Position numbers and translations under genes: made by a program. A stretch of 64,000 nt of DNA, taken from NCBI RefSeq assembly GCF_005954645.2, contig NZ_CP040695.2, positions 1,240,001 to 1,304,000 of the forward strand. Reading direction: 5' to 3'. Source of the DNA: Nocardioides sp. S-1144. Its GTDB lineage: Bacteria; Actinomycetota; Actinomycetes; Propionibacteriales; Nocardioidaceae. This document shows, in pieces, positions 10,188 through 21,375 of this stretch; positions within the stretch are counted from its first letter, which is position 1; every line of letters begins with the position of its first letter. The notes beneath the pieces are model-generated. The model saw only the letters and a list, made by a program, of their open reading frames with translations. It was not told the origin of the DNA and searched no databases.

Positions 10188-11159
10188 ATGACCACCGCCC
10201 GGCTCGTGCCCGTCACGACCGAGATGGACGGCGAGGAGCTCGACGCCGAGGACGCCTGGCACCTGGCCCGCCAGCACGGGCTGGTCGCGGTGCTGCGGGG
10301 CGCCTTCGTCCGGTTCCGCTACGGGGACGGGTTCACCAACAGCCGCGCGCTGGCGCTGCAGACCTGCCTGGGCGTCGTCCCGTTCCTGCTGGCGGTCACC
10401 GGCCTGGCCGCCGACGTGGACGACGACCGCTGGGCCCGGGTGATCGCCCGGACCGTGGAGGCGGTCTCGCCCGGCGGCGACGGCGAGGACGCGCTCGCCG
10501 GCGCCGTCTCGGGCGGTTCCGAGCGGGCCGGTGAGGTGGCCCTCGTGCTGGGCCTGCTGCTGGCGCTGGTCTCGATGACGACGGCGATGGCCCAGGTCGA
10601 GCGCGGCAGCAACCGCATCTACGGCATCCGCCGCGACCGGCCCGCCCCGGCCAAGTACGGCCGTGCCGCGGTGCTGACGGCGGTGCTGGTCCTCCCGGTC
10701 GGCCTCGGGTTCTTCCTGCTCGTCGCCGGCGGCGCCTTCGGTGACGCGATGGTCGCGGAGTACGGGTGGTCCGGCACCGCCCACGCCACCTGGCAGGTGC
10801 TGCGGTGGCCGGCCGGGCTGGTGCTGCTGGTCACCACGATCGCGATCCTGCTCGACCACGCACCGCGCCGCCGGCAGCCGGCGCTGTCGTGGCTGGCCCT
10901 CGGCTCCGGGGTCGCCGTCGCCCTCAGCACGGTCGCGGCCGCGGGTCTCGCGCTGTACGTCAACGTCAGCGGCTCCTTCGGCAGCACCTACGGGCCGCTC
11001 GCCGGCATCGTGGCGCTGCTGCTGTGGAGCCTGATGTCGGCGATCTCGTTGTTCCTCGGGGTCGCGGTCTGCGCCCAGCTCGAGGCCCTGCGGGCCCACC
11101 AGCCCGACCCGGCCGACCCGGACCCGGGCCGCCCGCACGAGCGGGTCGTCGAGGGCTAG
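10188..11159 (+). CDS. YihY/BrkB family inner-membrane protein
   Basis: A 323-residue polytopic protein of the YihY/virulence factor BrkB family. The conserved ALALQTCLGVVPFLLAVTGLA helix near residue 50 is followed by further hydrophobic segments (EVALVLGLLLALVSMTTAM, AAVLTAVLVLPVGLGFFLLVAGGA, LRWPAGLVLLVTTIAILLDH, ALGSGVAVALSTVAAAGLALYV and GIVALLLWSLMSAISLFLGVAV). The function of the family is unsettled. CATGCT lies six bases before the ATG. The stop codon shares the palindrome CTAG with the stop of the convergent monooxygenase. Confidence 0.88.
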   Translation: MTTARLVPVTTEMDGEELDAEDAWHLARQHGLVAVLRGAFVRFRYGDGFTNSRALALQTCLGVVPFLLAVTGLAADVDDDRWARVIARTVEAVSPGGDGEDALAGAVSGGSERAGEVALVLGLLLALVSMTTAMAQVERGSNRIYGIRRDRPAPAKYGRAAVLTAVLVLPVGLGFFLLVAGGAFGDAMVAEYGWSGTAHATWQVLRWPAGLVLLVTTIAILLDHAPRRRQPALSWLALGSGVAVALSTVAAAGLALYVNVSGSFGSTYGPLAGIVALLLWSLMSAISLFLGVAVCAQLEALRAHQPDPADPDPGRPHERVVEG

Positions 11160-12349
11160 CCAGGGACCGACGCAGGACCGAGCGACCAGGTCGTCCACGG
11201 CGAGGTCCGGTCCCCGCACAGCGTGCCGACCAGCAGCGGCGCCACGCCGGGGACCCGGGTGAGGAGCGGGGCGAGCCCGTCGCGCGGCACCGCCAGCGGG
11301 GCGAGGTCGCTCTGGAAGACCGGCATCATCAGCCGGGTCGCCCACTGGTACCAGCGCAGGTGCGCGGCGCGGTCGCGGGCGTAGGCGTCGAGGGCGTCGC
11401 CGAGCGCGGGCCGGGTGGCCAGGGCGTGGGCCAGCGACCACGCGTCGGCCAGGGCCAGCGACGTGCCGGTGCCGAGCTGCGGGCTCATCGCGTGCGCGCT
11501 GTCGCCGACCAGCGCGGCGCCGTGGCGGCCCTCGACCCGCACCGGCGTGCGCACCACGACGTCGCGGTAGGTCGCCGGCATCAGCTCGGTGACCCGGTCG
11601 AGGAGGGCGGCGTGCGGGCCGGCGTACGGCGCCGCCGCCGCCCGCCAGGCCGGGAGGCCGGCCGCGAGGACCCGGGCGGTGTCGCGGGTGCGGACCGACC
11701 AGAACATCGACGTCCGGCCGCGGCCGGTCGGAAGCACGCCGAGGTAGGCCGAGGTGCCGCCCAGGCACTGGAACAGGGTGTCGGTGGCGCTCTCCCCGGG
11801 GTCGTCGACGACCGCCCACAGCGCGCCGTAGGTGTAGGGCTTGTCGCGCGTGGTCACGTTCATGCTCCGGCGCACCGGCGAGCGGACGCCGTCGCAGCCC
11901 ACCACCAGGTCGAACGCGCCGAGGTCGCCCGCGGCGGTCTCGACGGTCATCCCGGACGCCGTCGGCCGCACCCCGGTGACCGGCACCCCCAGCCGGACGT
12001 CGACACCACGCGCCAGCACGGCGTCGTGCAGCACCGAGAACAGCGCCCCGCGGTGGACGCCGAGCGCCGGCGTGGCGCCCGGCAGGGCGTCGTACCCGAG
12101 GTCGACGAGGCGGCGTCCGGACGAGGTCACGATGAGCACCCGCTCCACCGGGCGCGAGACGGCGCGCAGCTGCTCCAGCAGGCCGAGCCGGGCCAGCACC
12201 TCCTGACCCAGCGCCTGCAGCCAGATGCCCGCCCCGACCGGGCGCGGGTCGGTGGCCTGCTCGACCACGGTGACGTCGTGGCCGGCGTCGGTCAGCAGGC
12301 AGGCGAGCGTCGTCCCGCCGGTCCCGAGCCCCACGATCCCGATCCGCAT
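11156..12349 (-). CDS. FAD-dependent aromatic-hydroxylase-type monooxygenase
   Basis: A 397-residue flavoprotein of the UbiH/PHBH-type monooxygenase family. It has the dinucleotide fold MRIGIVGLGTGGTTLACLL, then VVEQATDPRPVGAGIWLQ, the internal DLVVGCDGVRSPVRR motif and the FAD ribityl motif ALVGDSAHAMSPQLGTGTSL. In-frame ATGs also exist at 12358 and 12361. The ATG at 12349 starts directly at the beta strand and has GATGAT seven bases upstream. The substrate is unknown. It is divergent from the EVE-domain gene across a palindromic repeat and overlaps the YihY gene by four bases at the 3' end. Confidence 0.9.
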   Translation of the reverse strand: MRIGIVGLGTGGTTLACLLTDAGHDVTVVEQATDPRPVGAGIWLQALGQEVLARLGLLEQLRAVSRPVERVLIVTSSGRRLVDLGYDALPGATPALGVHRGALFSVLHDAVLARGVDVRLGVPVTGVRPTASGMTVETAAGDLGAFDLVVGCDGVRSPVRRSMNVTTRDKPYTYGALWAVVDDPGESATDTLFQCLGGTSAYLGVLPTGRGRTSMFWSVRTRDTARVLAAGLPAWRAAAAPYAGPHAALLDRVTELMPATYRDVVVRTPVRVEGRHGAALVGDSAHAMSPQLGTGTSLALADAWSLAHALATRPALGDALDAYARDRAAHLRWYQWATRLMMPVFQSDLAPLAVPRDGLAPLLTRVPGVAPLLVGTLCGDRTSPWTTWSLGPASVPG

Positions 12350-12383
12350 GGCGCCCATCATCGCGGGTCGGGCCGGGGGGCGG

Positions 12384-12446
12384 GGTTTCCCCGGTCGACC
12401 GGGGAAACCTGAACCTGGGGGCCGGGATCCCGGCCGACAAGTTCAG
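12384..12446. repeat. Compound palindromic repeat, copy A
   Basis: A perfect 26-bp palindrome at 12384-12409 (half-site GGTTTCCCCGGTC) is followed by a 38-bp hairpin bounded by CTGAAC and GTTCAG (12409-12446). Its centre is the 16-bp palindrome GGCCGGGATCCCGGCC. A related element lies at 30092-30183. It sits between divergent genes, so it is not simply a terminator. Confidence 0.8.
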
Positions 12447-12524
12447 GTCTCGGCCCCCCAGTCGCGCCCGGACGACGTCGGCACGGGTCGGCGACCGTCC
12501 CCGCCCCCTGCTTGGCTGGACGAC

Positions 12525-12988
12525 GTGCCGCGCCACTGGATCAACACGATCAGCCACGACCACGTCCTGCTCGGGGTGGAGGGCGGCTTCACCCAGGCCG
12601 GTCACGGCACCGACACGCGGCTGCGGCGGCTGGCACGGGGCGACGGGATCGCGTTCTACTCGCCGCGGGAGTCGATCGGGGCCGCCCGGCCGCTGCAGCG
12701 GTTCACCGCGCTCGGGGTCGTCGCCGACGACGAGCCGTACCGCGTCGAGGTGGGCCACGACCTCCACCCCTGGCGTCGCCGCGTCGAGTTCGAGCGGGTC
12801 GTCGCCGTCCCGGTGCGGCCGCTCCTGCCGGTGCTCGGGTTCGTCGACGACGAGGAGCACTGGGGGCTGCCGTTCCGGCGGGGGCTGTTCGAGGTGCCGG
12901 CCGGGGACTTCGCCGCCGTCGCGGGCGCGATGCGCGACGCCGCGTGGGCCGCCGATGAGTCCGCCCGGGTGATCGGGTCACCACCGTC

Positions 12989-12992
<4 letters not shown>
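12525..12992 (+). CDS. EVE domain-containing protein
   Basis: A 155-residue EVE-domain (PUA-like fold) protein. EVE domains bind modified bases in nucleic acids. The opening VPRHWINTISHDHVLLGVEGG, then FTQAGHG and GDGIAFYSPRE, and the later HWGLPFRRGLFEVPAGDF are hallmarks of the actinobacterial version. The GTG at 12525 has TTGGCT seven bases upstream and begins exactly at the domain, so it is preferred to earlier starts. The last four bases overlap the alpha/beta-hydrolase gene. EVE genes elsewhere occur near restriction systems, but none is seen here. Confidence 0.88.
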
Positions 12993-13879
<887 letters not shown>

Positions 13880-13965
13880 CCCGGCCGCCCACCACGGCCC
13901 TGCACCACCGCCCACCACCCGGGCGCGTCACCTCCCGTTCACCCGCGTGGGGGAGGGTGGGTCCA

Positions 13966-16900
13966 GTGAACGACGATCCCGGCGACCCCCTGCTCCGGGG
14001 CGCGCACGCACCGCCCCCGCGCACCCTCGTCGAGATCTTCCGGGAGAGCGTCGCGCAGGCCGCGGACGAGCCCGCGGTCGACGCCGGCACCGGCGTCCTC
14101 ACCTACGCCGAGCTCGAGGAGGCGGCCGACGAGCTGGCCGCCGAGCTCGCCGCCCTCGGCGTCGGCCCCGGCGACAAGGTCGGGGTCCGCGTCTCCTCCG
14201 GCACCACCGACCTCTACGTCGCCATCATCGGCATCCTGCTCGCCGGCGCCGCCTACGTGCCGGTCGACGCCGACGACCCCGAGGAGCGCGCCCGGCTCGT
14301 GTTCGGCGAGGCCGACGTCGCCGCGGTGGTCGGCAACGACCTGGTCGTCGTCCCGCGTCGCCCGGCCACCGACCCCACCACCGCCCCCACCACCGCCCCC
14401 ACCACCGACCCCACCACCGCCACCGAGCCCGACCCCGACCGGCCCGACCCCGGCCTGGACGACGACGCGTGGGTCATCTTCACCTCCGGCTCGACGGGCC
14501 GGCCCAAGGGCGTCGCGGTGACCCACCGCTCGGCGGCGGCGTTCGTGGACGCCGAGTCGCGGATGTTCTGCCAGGACCGCCCGCTCGGCGTCGGCGACCG
14601 GGTGATGGCCGGCCTCTCGGTCGCCTTCGACGCCAGCTGCGAGGAGATGTGGCTGGCCTGGCGCTACGGCGGGTGCCTGGTCCCCGCCCCCCGCGCGCTC
14701 GTGCGCAGCGGCATCGACGTCGGGCCGTGGCTGGTCGCCAACCGGGTCACCGTCGTCTCGACCGTGCCCACCCTGGTCGCGCTCTGGCCGGCCGCCGCAC
14801 TCGCCGACGTCCGGCTCCTCATCATGGGCGGGGAGGCCTGCCCGCCCGAGCTGGCCGCCCGCCTGGTCGCCCCCGGCCGGGAGGTCTGGAACACCTACGG
14901 CCCCACCGAGGCGACGGTCGTGGCCTGCGGCACCGAGCTCACGGGGGAGGGGCCGGTGCGCATCGGCCTGCCGCTGGACGGCTGGGACCTGGCCGTCGTC
15001 GACGCCGAGGGCCACCGCGTGCCGGAGGGCGCCACCGGCGAGCTGATCATCGGCGGCGTCGGCCTGGCCCGCTACCTCGACCCCGCCAAGGACGCCGAGA
15101 AGTACGCCGCCATGCCGACCCTCGGCTGGGACCGCGCCTACCGCAGCGGCGACCTCGTGGTCCACGACCCCGCGGGCCTGCTGTTCGGCGGTCGCGCCGA
15201 CGACCAGGTCAAGCTCGGCGGCCGCCGGATCGAGCTCGGCGAGATCGACAGCGCCCTGCTCGCGCTGCCCGGCGTCCACGGTGCCGCGGCGGCCGTGCGG
15301 AGGTCGGCGGCCGGCAACAGCCTGCTCGTCGGCTACGTGTCGGCCGACGACGCCTTCGACCCCACCGCGGCCCTCGCGCTCCTGCGGCGCGACCTGCCGG
15401 CGGCCCTGGTGCCCCGGCTCGCCGTGGTCGACACCCTGCCCACCCGGACGTCGGGCAAGGTCGACCGCGACGCCCTCCCGTGGCCGCTGCCCCGCTCCAC
15501 CGACCCGACGGCGTCCGGCTTCAGCGCCACCGAGGCCTGGGTCGCGGAGCTCTGGCTCGACATCCTCGGCTCGGGCGCCGAGACGCGCACGGCCGACTTC
15601 TTCGACCTCGGCGGCGGCAGCCTGTCCGCCGCCCAGCTCGTCTCGCGGCTGCGGGCGCGCTTCCCCGACGTCGTGGTCGGCGAGCTCTACGAGCACCCCA
15701 CCCTCGGTGACCTCGCCACGCACCTCGAGGGCATGGCCGCCGCCGGGCCCGCCTCCGACCGCAGCGTGCGCCCGACGCCGCTCAAGACGCAGGCCGGTCA
15801 GGTCGTGGCGACGGTGCTGGTGCGCTGCCTGGCCGTGCCGCGCTGGGTTTTCTGGGTCGGTCTGGCCTGCCTGCTGCTCGGCACCCTCGACGGACTCGCC
15901 TGGCTGCCCGGCGTCCCGGCCTGGCTGCTGGTCGTGCTCGGCGCGGGCTTCGTCGCCCCACCGGGCCGGATGCTGCTCGCGGCCGGCGCCGCGCGCCTGC
16001 TGCTCCGCCCGGTCGAGCCGGGCGACCACCCCCGCGGCGGCAAGGCCCACCTGCGGCTCTGGCTCGCCGGGCACGTCGCCGACGAGCTCGGCGCGGTCGG
16101 GCTGGCCTCCGCGCCGTTCATGACCTGGTACGCCCGGCTGCTCGGCGCCCGGGTCGGGCGCGACGTCGACCTGCACTCGGTGCCGCCGATCACCGGTCTG
16201 CTCACCCTCGGCCGGGGGTGCTCGATCGAGCCCGAGGTCGACCTGTCGGGCTACTGGGTCGACGGCGACGTCCTGCACCTCGGCGCGGTGCGCGTGGGCG
16301 CCCGCGCGCGCGTCGGGGCGCGGTCGATGCTCTGCCCCGGCGCCCACGTCGGCGCGGACGCCGAGGTCGGTCCCGGCTCCGCGGTGTTCGGGCGCGTGCC
16401 CGACGGCGGGTTCTGGTCGGGCTCGCCCGCCGAGCGGATCTCCGACGACGCCCGCGGCCCCTGGTCCGACCGGCCCAGCAACAGCCGGTGGTGGGTCGCG
16501 GCCTACGGCGCGGTCGCGCTGCTGCTCGCCTCCCTGCCGGTCGTCGCGGTCCTCGCGGGCGCGCTGCCGCCCCTGCTCCTCGCCGACCGTCCGGACGACG
16601 CCGCCGGGCTGCTGGGCCTCCTCGCCTGGCTGCCGCTCTCGACCGTCGTCGGCCTGGTCGTCCTGGCGCTCCTCGTGCTGGCGGTGGTCCGCGTGGCGGG
16701 CCGGGCCGTCGTCGCCGGCGTCCACCCGGTGCGGAGCCGTGCGGCCCTGGCCGTCTGGACGACGATGCGGGTGCTCGACGAGGCCCGCACCTGGCTCTTC
16801 CCGCTCTACTCCTCGACGCTGACGCCGCACTGGCTGCGCGCCCTCGGCGCCCGGATCGGCAGGGACGTCGAGGCGTCCACGGTGCTGATGATCCCCTCGC

Positions 16901-17889
16901 TCACCCAGGTCAACGACGAGTCGTTCCTCGCCGACGACACCCTCATCGGCGGCTACGAGCTCGGTGGCGGCTGGCTGCGCGCCGAGCGGGTCAAGATCGG
17001 CAAGCGCGCCTTCGTGGGAAACTCCGGCATGGCCGCCCCCGGCCGCCGGGTGCCGAAGGCGTCCCTCGTCGCGGTGCTGTCGGCCGCGCCGCGGCGCCGG
17101 ACGGCGTCCAAGGGGGAGTCCTGGCTCGGCAGCCCGCCGGCCCCGCTGCGCCGGACGGCGGACGCGGCCGTCGACCACCGCACCTTCGACCCCCCGACCC
17201 GGCTGCGGGTCTACCGCGCGCTGGTCGAGCTCTGCCGCCTGCTGCCGGCGGTGGTCGGCTCCGGGCTCGCCGCGCTGGTCGCGATCGGCGTCGTCGCCCT
17301 GCTCGACGGACCCGGTGTCGTGGCCGCGGCACTGCTCACCGGGCCGCTCCTGGTGGCGGCGGGGCTCGTCGCCGCGCTCGTCGCGGTCGCCGCGAAGTGG
17401 GCCCTGGTCGGCCGCCTGCGGCCCGGCAGCCACCCGCTCTGGAGCGGCTTCGTGTGGCGCAACGAGCTCTCCGACACCTTCGTGGAGGTGGTCGCCGCCC
17501 CGTGGTTCGCCCGCACGGTGAGCGGCACCCCGATCCTCAACGCGTGGTTCCGCCTGCTCGGCGCGAGGATCGGGCGCGGCGTCTGGTGCGAGACCTACTG
17601 GCTGCCCGAGACCGACCTCGTCGAGCTCGGCGACGGGGCGACGGTCAACCAGGGCAGCGTGGTGCAGACCCACCTGTTCCACGACCGGCGACTGGCCACC
17701 GACGTCGTCACCCTGGAGCGCGGTGCGACCCTCGGTCCCAACAGCGTGATCCTGCCCGCTGCGACCCTCGGCCGGCACGCTACGGTCGGCCCCGTGTCGT
17801 TGGTGATGAGGGGCGAGTCCGTGCCGGACCGGACGACGTGGATCGGCAACCCGATCGGGCCGTGGGACGGCGGGCACCAGCCGCGATGA
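13966..17889 (+). CDS. Pls/PosA-type non-ribosomal polyamino-acid synthetase
   Basis: A 1307-residue membrane synthetase. The adenylation domain (residues ~20-500) has IFTSGSTGRPKGVAV (~171), NTYGPTEATV, YRSGDLV, the ADDQVKLGGRRIELGEID hinge and RTSGKVDRDAL. A carrier domain follows, with LGGGSLSA carrying the phosphopantetheine serine at about 552. No condensation or thioesterase domain is present. Instead three repeats of two membrane helices plus a left-handed hexapeptide (LbH) soluble domain fill residues ~620-1300. This is the architecture of epsilon-poly-lysine synthetase and its relatives. A Thr/Pro repeat (PTTAPTTAPTTDPTT, ~138) interrupts the adenylation domain. GGGGGAGGG precedes the GTG. 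It overlaps the M1 peptidase by four bases. The amino acid used cannot be read with confidence. Confidence 0.9.
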   Translation: MNDDPGDPLLRGAHAPPPRTLVEIFRESVAQAADEPAVDAGTGVLTYAELEEAADELAAELAALGVGPGDKVGVRVSSGTTDLYVAIIGILLAGAAYVPVDADDPEERARLVFGEADVAAVVGNDLVVVPRRPATDPTTAPTTAPTTDPTTATEPDPDRPDPGLDDDAWVIFTSGSTGRPKGVAVTHRSAAAFVDAESRMFCQDRPLGVGDRVMAGLSVAFDASCEEMWLAWRYGGCLVPAPRALVRSGIDVGPWLVANRVTVVSTVPTLVALWPAAALADVRLLIMGGEACPPELAARLVAPGREVWNTYGPTEATVVACGTELTGEGPVRIGLPLDGWDLAVVDAEGHRVPEGATGELIIGGVGLARYLDPAKDAEKYAAMPTLGWDRAYRSGDLVVHDPAGLLFGGRADDQVKLGGRRIELGEIDSALLALPGVHGAAAAVRRSAAGNSLLVGYVSADDAFDPTAALALLRRDLPAALVPRLAVVDTLPTRTSGKVDRDALPWPLPRSTDPTASGFSATEAWVAELWLDILGSGAETRTADFFDLGGGSLSAAQLVSRLRARFPDVVVGELYEHPTLGDLATHLEGMAAAGPASDRSVRPTPLKTQAGQVVATVLVRCLAVPRWVFWVGLACLLLGTLDGLAWLPGVPAWLLVVLGAGFVAPPGRMLLAAGAARLLLRPVEPGDHPRGGKAHLRLWLAGHVADELGAVGLASAPFMTWYARLLGARVGRDVDLHSVPPITGLLTLGRGCSIEPEVDLSGYWVDGDVLHLGAVRVGARARVGARSMLCPGAHVGADAEVGPGSAVFGRVPDGGFWSGSPAERISDDARGPWSDRPSNSRWWVAAYGAVALLLASLPVVAVLAGALPPLLLADRPDDAAGLLGLLAWLPLSTVVGLVVLALLVLAVVRVAGRAVVAGVHPVRSRAALAVWTTMRVLDEARTWLFPLYSSTLTPHWLRALGARIGRDVEASTVLMIPSLTQVNDESFLADDTLIGGYELGGGWLRAERVKIGKRAFVGNSGMAAPGRRVPKASLVAVLSAAPRRRTASKGESWLGSPPAPLRRTADAAVDHRTFDPPTRLRVYRALVELCRLLPAVVGSGLAALVAIGVVALLDGPGVVAAALLTGPLLVAAGLVAALVAVAAKWALVGRLRPGSHPLWSGFVWRNELSDTFVEVVAAPWFARTVSGTPILNAWFRLLGARIGRGVWCETYWLPETDLVELGDGATVNQGSVVQTHLFHDRRLATDVVTLERGATLGPNSVILPAATLGRHATVGPVSLVMRGESVPDRTTWIGNPIGPWDGGHQPR

Positions 17890-19187
17890 GGAACCTGCCC
17901 ACCGCCGACCCCTACCTCCCCGACCACGGCGACCCGAGCTGGAGCGCCGAGCACTACGACCTCGACCTGGCCTACGACCTGGTGCGCAACCACCTGCGCG
18001 GCCAGGCCGAGATCCGGGCCCGCGCCACCGCCGACACCGAGCGGGTCGTGCTCGACCTGGCCCACCTCACCGCCACCAAGGTCACCCTCGACGGCGCGAC
18101 GCCGCGCTTCACCCAGCGCGGCCACCGTCTCGTCGTCACCCCGCGGACGCCGCTGGCCGCCGGGGCGTCGTTCACGCTCCGCGTCACCTACGCCGGCAAC
18201 CCCCAGCCGCTGGTCGCCAAGCACCTCGGCGACGCCGGGTGGGAGGAGCTCACCGACGGCGTCATCGTGGCCGCCCAGCCGCACGGCGCGCCGACCTGGT
18301 TCCCCTGCAACGACCGGCCCGACGACAAGGCCTCCTACCGGATCGCCGTCGCCGCACCGCACGGCTACACCGTCGTCGCCAACGGCACGGAGACCAGCCG
18401 GCAGCGCGGCGCGAGCGCCACGACCTGGGTCCACGAGCAGGTCGAGCCGATGGCGACCTACCTGGCGACGGTGCAGATCGGCCGGTACGACGTCCGCCAG
18501 CTCGGCACCGACCCGCCGGTGACCGCCGCGGTGCCGGCCGACGCGGGGGAGGGCTTCGAGGCCGCCTTCGGCCGCAACGCCGAGATGCTGGCCACCTTCG
18601 CCGAGCTGTTCGGGCCCTACCCGTTCCCGGCGTACGCCGTCGTCGTCACCGACGACGACCTGGAGATCCCGCTGGAGTCGCAGAGCCTGTCGACGTTCGG
18701 CCGCAACTTCATGACCGGCGACTGGGACTGCGTGCGGCTGGTCGCCCACGAGCTCGCGCACCAGTGGTTCGGCAACGCCGTCACGCTGCGCCGCTGGCAG
18801 GACATCTGGCTGCACGAGGGCTTCGCCTGCTACAGCGAGTGGCTCTGGTCGGAGGCCTCCGGCGGCGACAGCGCCGACGACCTGGCCACCCACCACCACG
18901 ACCGGCTCTCCCGCCTCGACGAGGACCTGCTGCTCTCCGACCCCGGTCCGGAGCTGATGTTCGACGACCGCGTCTACAAGCGCGGCGCGCTCACCCTGCA
19001 CGCCCTGCGCCGCACCGTCGGCGACGACGCGTTCTTCGACCTGCTGCGCGGCTGGGTCGCCGACCACGCCGGCGGCAACGTCACCACCGCCGACTTCGAG
19101 CGCGAGGCCGCCGAGCGCACCGGCCACGACCTCGACGCCCTCTTCGAGGCCTGGCTGCACCGCACCGACCTCCCCGACCTCCCGTGA
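17886..19187 (+). CDS. M1 family zinc aminopeptidase
   Basis: A 433-residue M1 metallopeptidase, shorter than the roughly 850-residue PepN type. The zinc site is HELAHQWFG (288-296) with the third ligand Glu311 in WLHEGFACYSEW. The catalytic tyrosine is probably that of FDDRVYKRGALTLHALR. The usual GAMEN exopeptidase motif is replaced by IPLESQS, which is common in this shorter actinobacterial group. There is no signal peptide. The ATG overlaps the synthetase stop (GATGA), which implies joint expression. Trimming or degrading the polymer made by the synthetase is a reasonable inference. Confidence 0.9.
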   Translation: MRNLPTADPYLPDHGDPSWSAEHYDLDLAYDLVRNHLRGQAEIRARATADTERVVLDLAHLTATKVTLDGATPRFTQRGHRLVVTPRTPLAAGASFTLRVTYAGNPQPLVAKHLGDAGWEELTDGVIVAAQPHGAPTWFPCNDRPDDKASYRIAVAAPHGYTVVANGTETSRQRGASATTWVHEQVEPMATYLATVQIGRYDVRQLGTDPPVTAAVPADAGEGFEAAFGRNAEMLATFAELFGPYPFPAYAVVVTDDDLEIPLESQSLSTFGRNFMTGDWDCVRLVAHELAHQWFGNAVTLRRWQDIWLHEGFACYSEWLWSEASGGDSADDLATHHHDRLSRLDEDLLLSDPGPELMFDDRVYKRGALTLHALRRTVGDDAFFDLLRGWVADHAGGNVTTADFEREAAERTGHDLDALFEAWLHRTDLPDLP

Positions 19188-19189
19188 CC

Positions 19190-19264
19190 CGCTGACCCGT
19201 CGCTGATCAGCGACGGGTCAGCGGGAAAACTGCACTGACCCGTCGCTGATCAGCGACGGGTCAG
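19190..19264. terminator. Tandem palindromes between convergent genes
   Basis: Two perfect palindromes built on the half-site CTGACCCGTCGCTGA: 34 bp at 19190-19223 and 30 bp at 19235-19264. They separate the ends of the M1 peptidase and citrate synthase genes. The same tandem arrangement recurs at 49077-49149. A short run of TCAG repeats follows at 19292-19319. A bidirectional terminator is the likely role. Confidence 0.75.
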
Positions 19265-19319
19265 CGCGGGGTCCGGGCGGTGGGCCCGGGTCCGGTCAGC
19301 TCAGGTCAGCTCGGGTCAG

Positions 19320-20609
<1,290 letters not shown>

Positions 20610-20615
20610 CCCCTC

Positions 20616-20621
20616 AACTTA
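20616..20621 (-). promoter_or_regulatory. -10 hexamer of leaderless gltA
   Basis: On the minus strand TAAGTT is followed by six bases (GAGGGG) and the GTG start of gltA. The purines could also act as a ribosome site if transcription began upstream. Confidence 0.5.
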
Positions 20622-20691
20622 GTCCGCTGCCCGGACGCCCGCTCACCCGGCACCGCCTGACGGACGCCGGAGGTGGCGGCGAGGTCCCGAA

Positions 20692-20721
20692 TTGCCGTTC
20701 GCCGCGCGGGGACCGTATCTT
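20692..20721 (+). promoter_or_regulatory. Putative promoter of rplM-rpsI
   Basis: TTGCCG (20692-20697) and TATCTT (20716-20721) are 18 bases apart, a good housekeeping-sigma promoter. Transcription would begin near 20728 and leave a leader of about 165 bases before rplM. I saw no recognisable leader structure in it. Confidence 0.6.
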
Positions 20722-20893
20722 GGTGGGTCGAGTCTCCTGCCGCGTCCCGACCGCCGTACCCACGGTCGAGATGCAGATCCGGACGAAGAGGAGCCGGACA
20801 GAGTTCGTCAGAAGACCCACGCACCCGAGTCGCTCGGGCGCATCCCGCCAGGGCACCCCCTGCCGGACCCCACGAACGAGAATGAGCACCCAC

Positions 20894-21337
20894 ATGCGTA
20901 CCTACGCCCCCAAGCCCGGTGACATCGAGCGCACCTGGCACGTCATCGACGCCCAGGACATCGTCCTGGGCCGCCTCGCGGTCGTGTGCGCCACCCTCCT
21001 GCGTGGCAAGCACAAGCCGACCTACGCCCCGAACGTCGACGGCGGCGACTTCGTCATCGTCGTCAACGCCGAGAAGGTGGCCCTGGCCGGCAACAAGGCC
21101 ACGACCAAGAAGGTCTACCGCCACTCCGGCTTCCCGGGCGGCCTCACCGAGACCGCGATCGGCGACGTCCTGGCCAAGGACGCCCGCAAGGTCATCGAGC
21201 GCGCCGTGTGGGGCATGCTCCCCAAGAACAAGCTCAGCCGTCAGCAGCTCACCAAGCTGAAGGTGTACGCCGGCCCCGACCACCCGCACGCCGCTCAGAA
21301 GGCCGTGCCCCACGAGATCGTCCAGATCTCCCAGTAA
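20894..21337 (+). CDS. rplM: 50S ribosomal protein L13
   Basis: A 147-residue L13, an early-assembling large-subunit protein. [20 protein letters not shown], then [40 protein letters not shown] and [13 protein letters not shown] are diagnostic. An in-frame ATG at 20882 would add MSTH. The ATG at 20894 is preferred because it matches the family N-terminus, but neither has a strong ribosome site. It forms an operon with rpsI 38 bases downstream, ended by the hairpin at 21931. Confidence 0.95.
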   Translation: MRTYAPKPGDIERTWHVIDAQDIVLGRLAVVCATLLRGKHKPTYAPNVDGGDFVIVVNAEKVALAGNKATTKKVYRHSGFPGGLTETAIGDVLAKDARKVIERAVWGMLPKNKLSRQQLTKLKVYAGPDHPHAAQKAVPHEIVQISQ

Positions 21338-21375
21338 CACGACCTTCCACGACGAGCAGAGCAGGTAGAGAACAG

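Noticed and set aside
8550-12860. Minus-strand open frame of about 1436 codons across several genes
   Set aside because: It is antisense to the acyl-CoA ligase, YihY and EVE genes, with repetitive Arg/Gly/Ala-rich composition and no motifs.
13966-17889. Conventional non-ribosomal peptide synthetase fragment
   Set aside because: There is no condensation, epimerisation or thioesterase domain, and the C-terminal half is membrane plus hexapeptide repeats in one intact frame.
19190-19264. dif-like or phage attachment site
   Set aside because: No integrase or phage genes are nearby, and the same element recurs at another convergent junction, which fits a terminator better.
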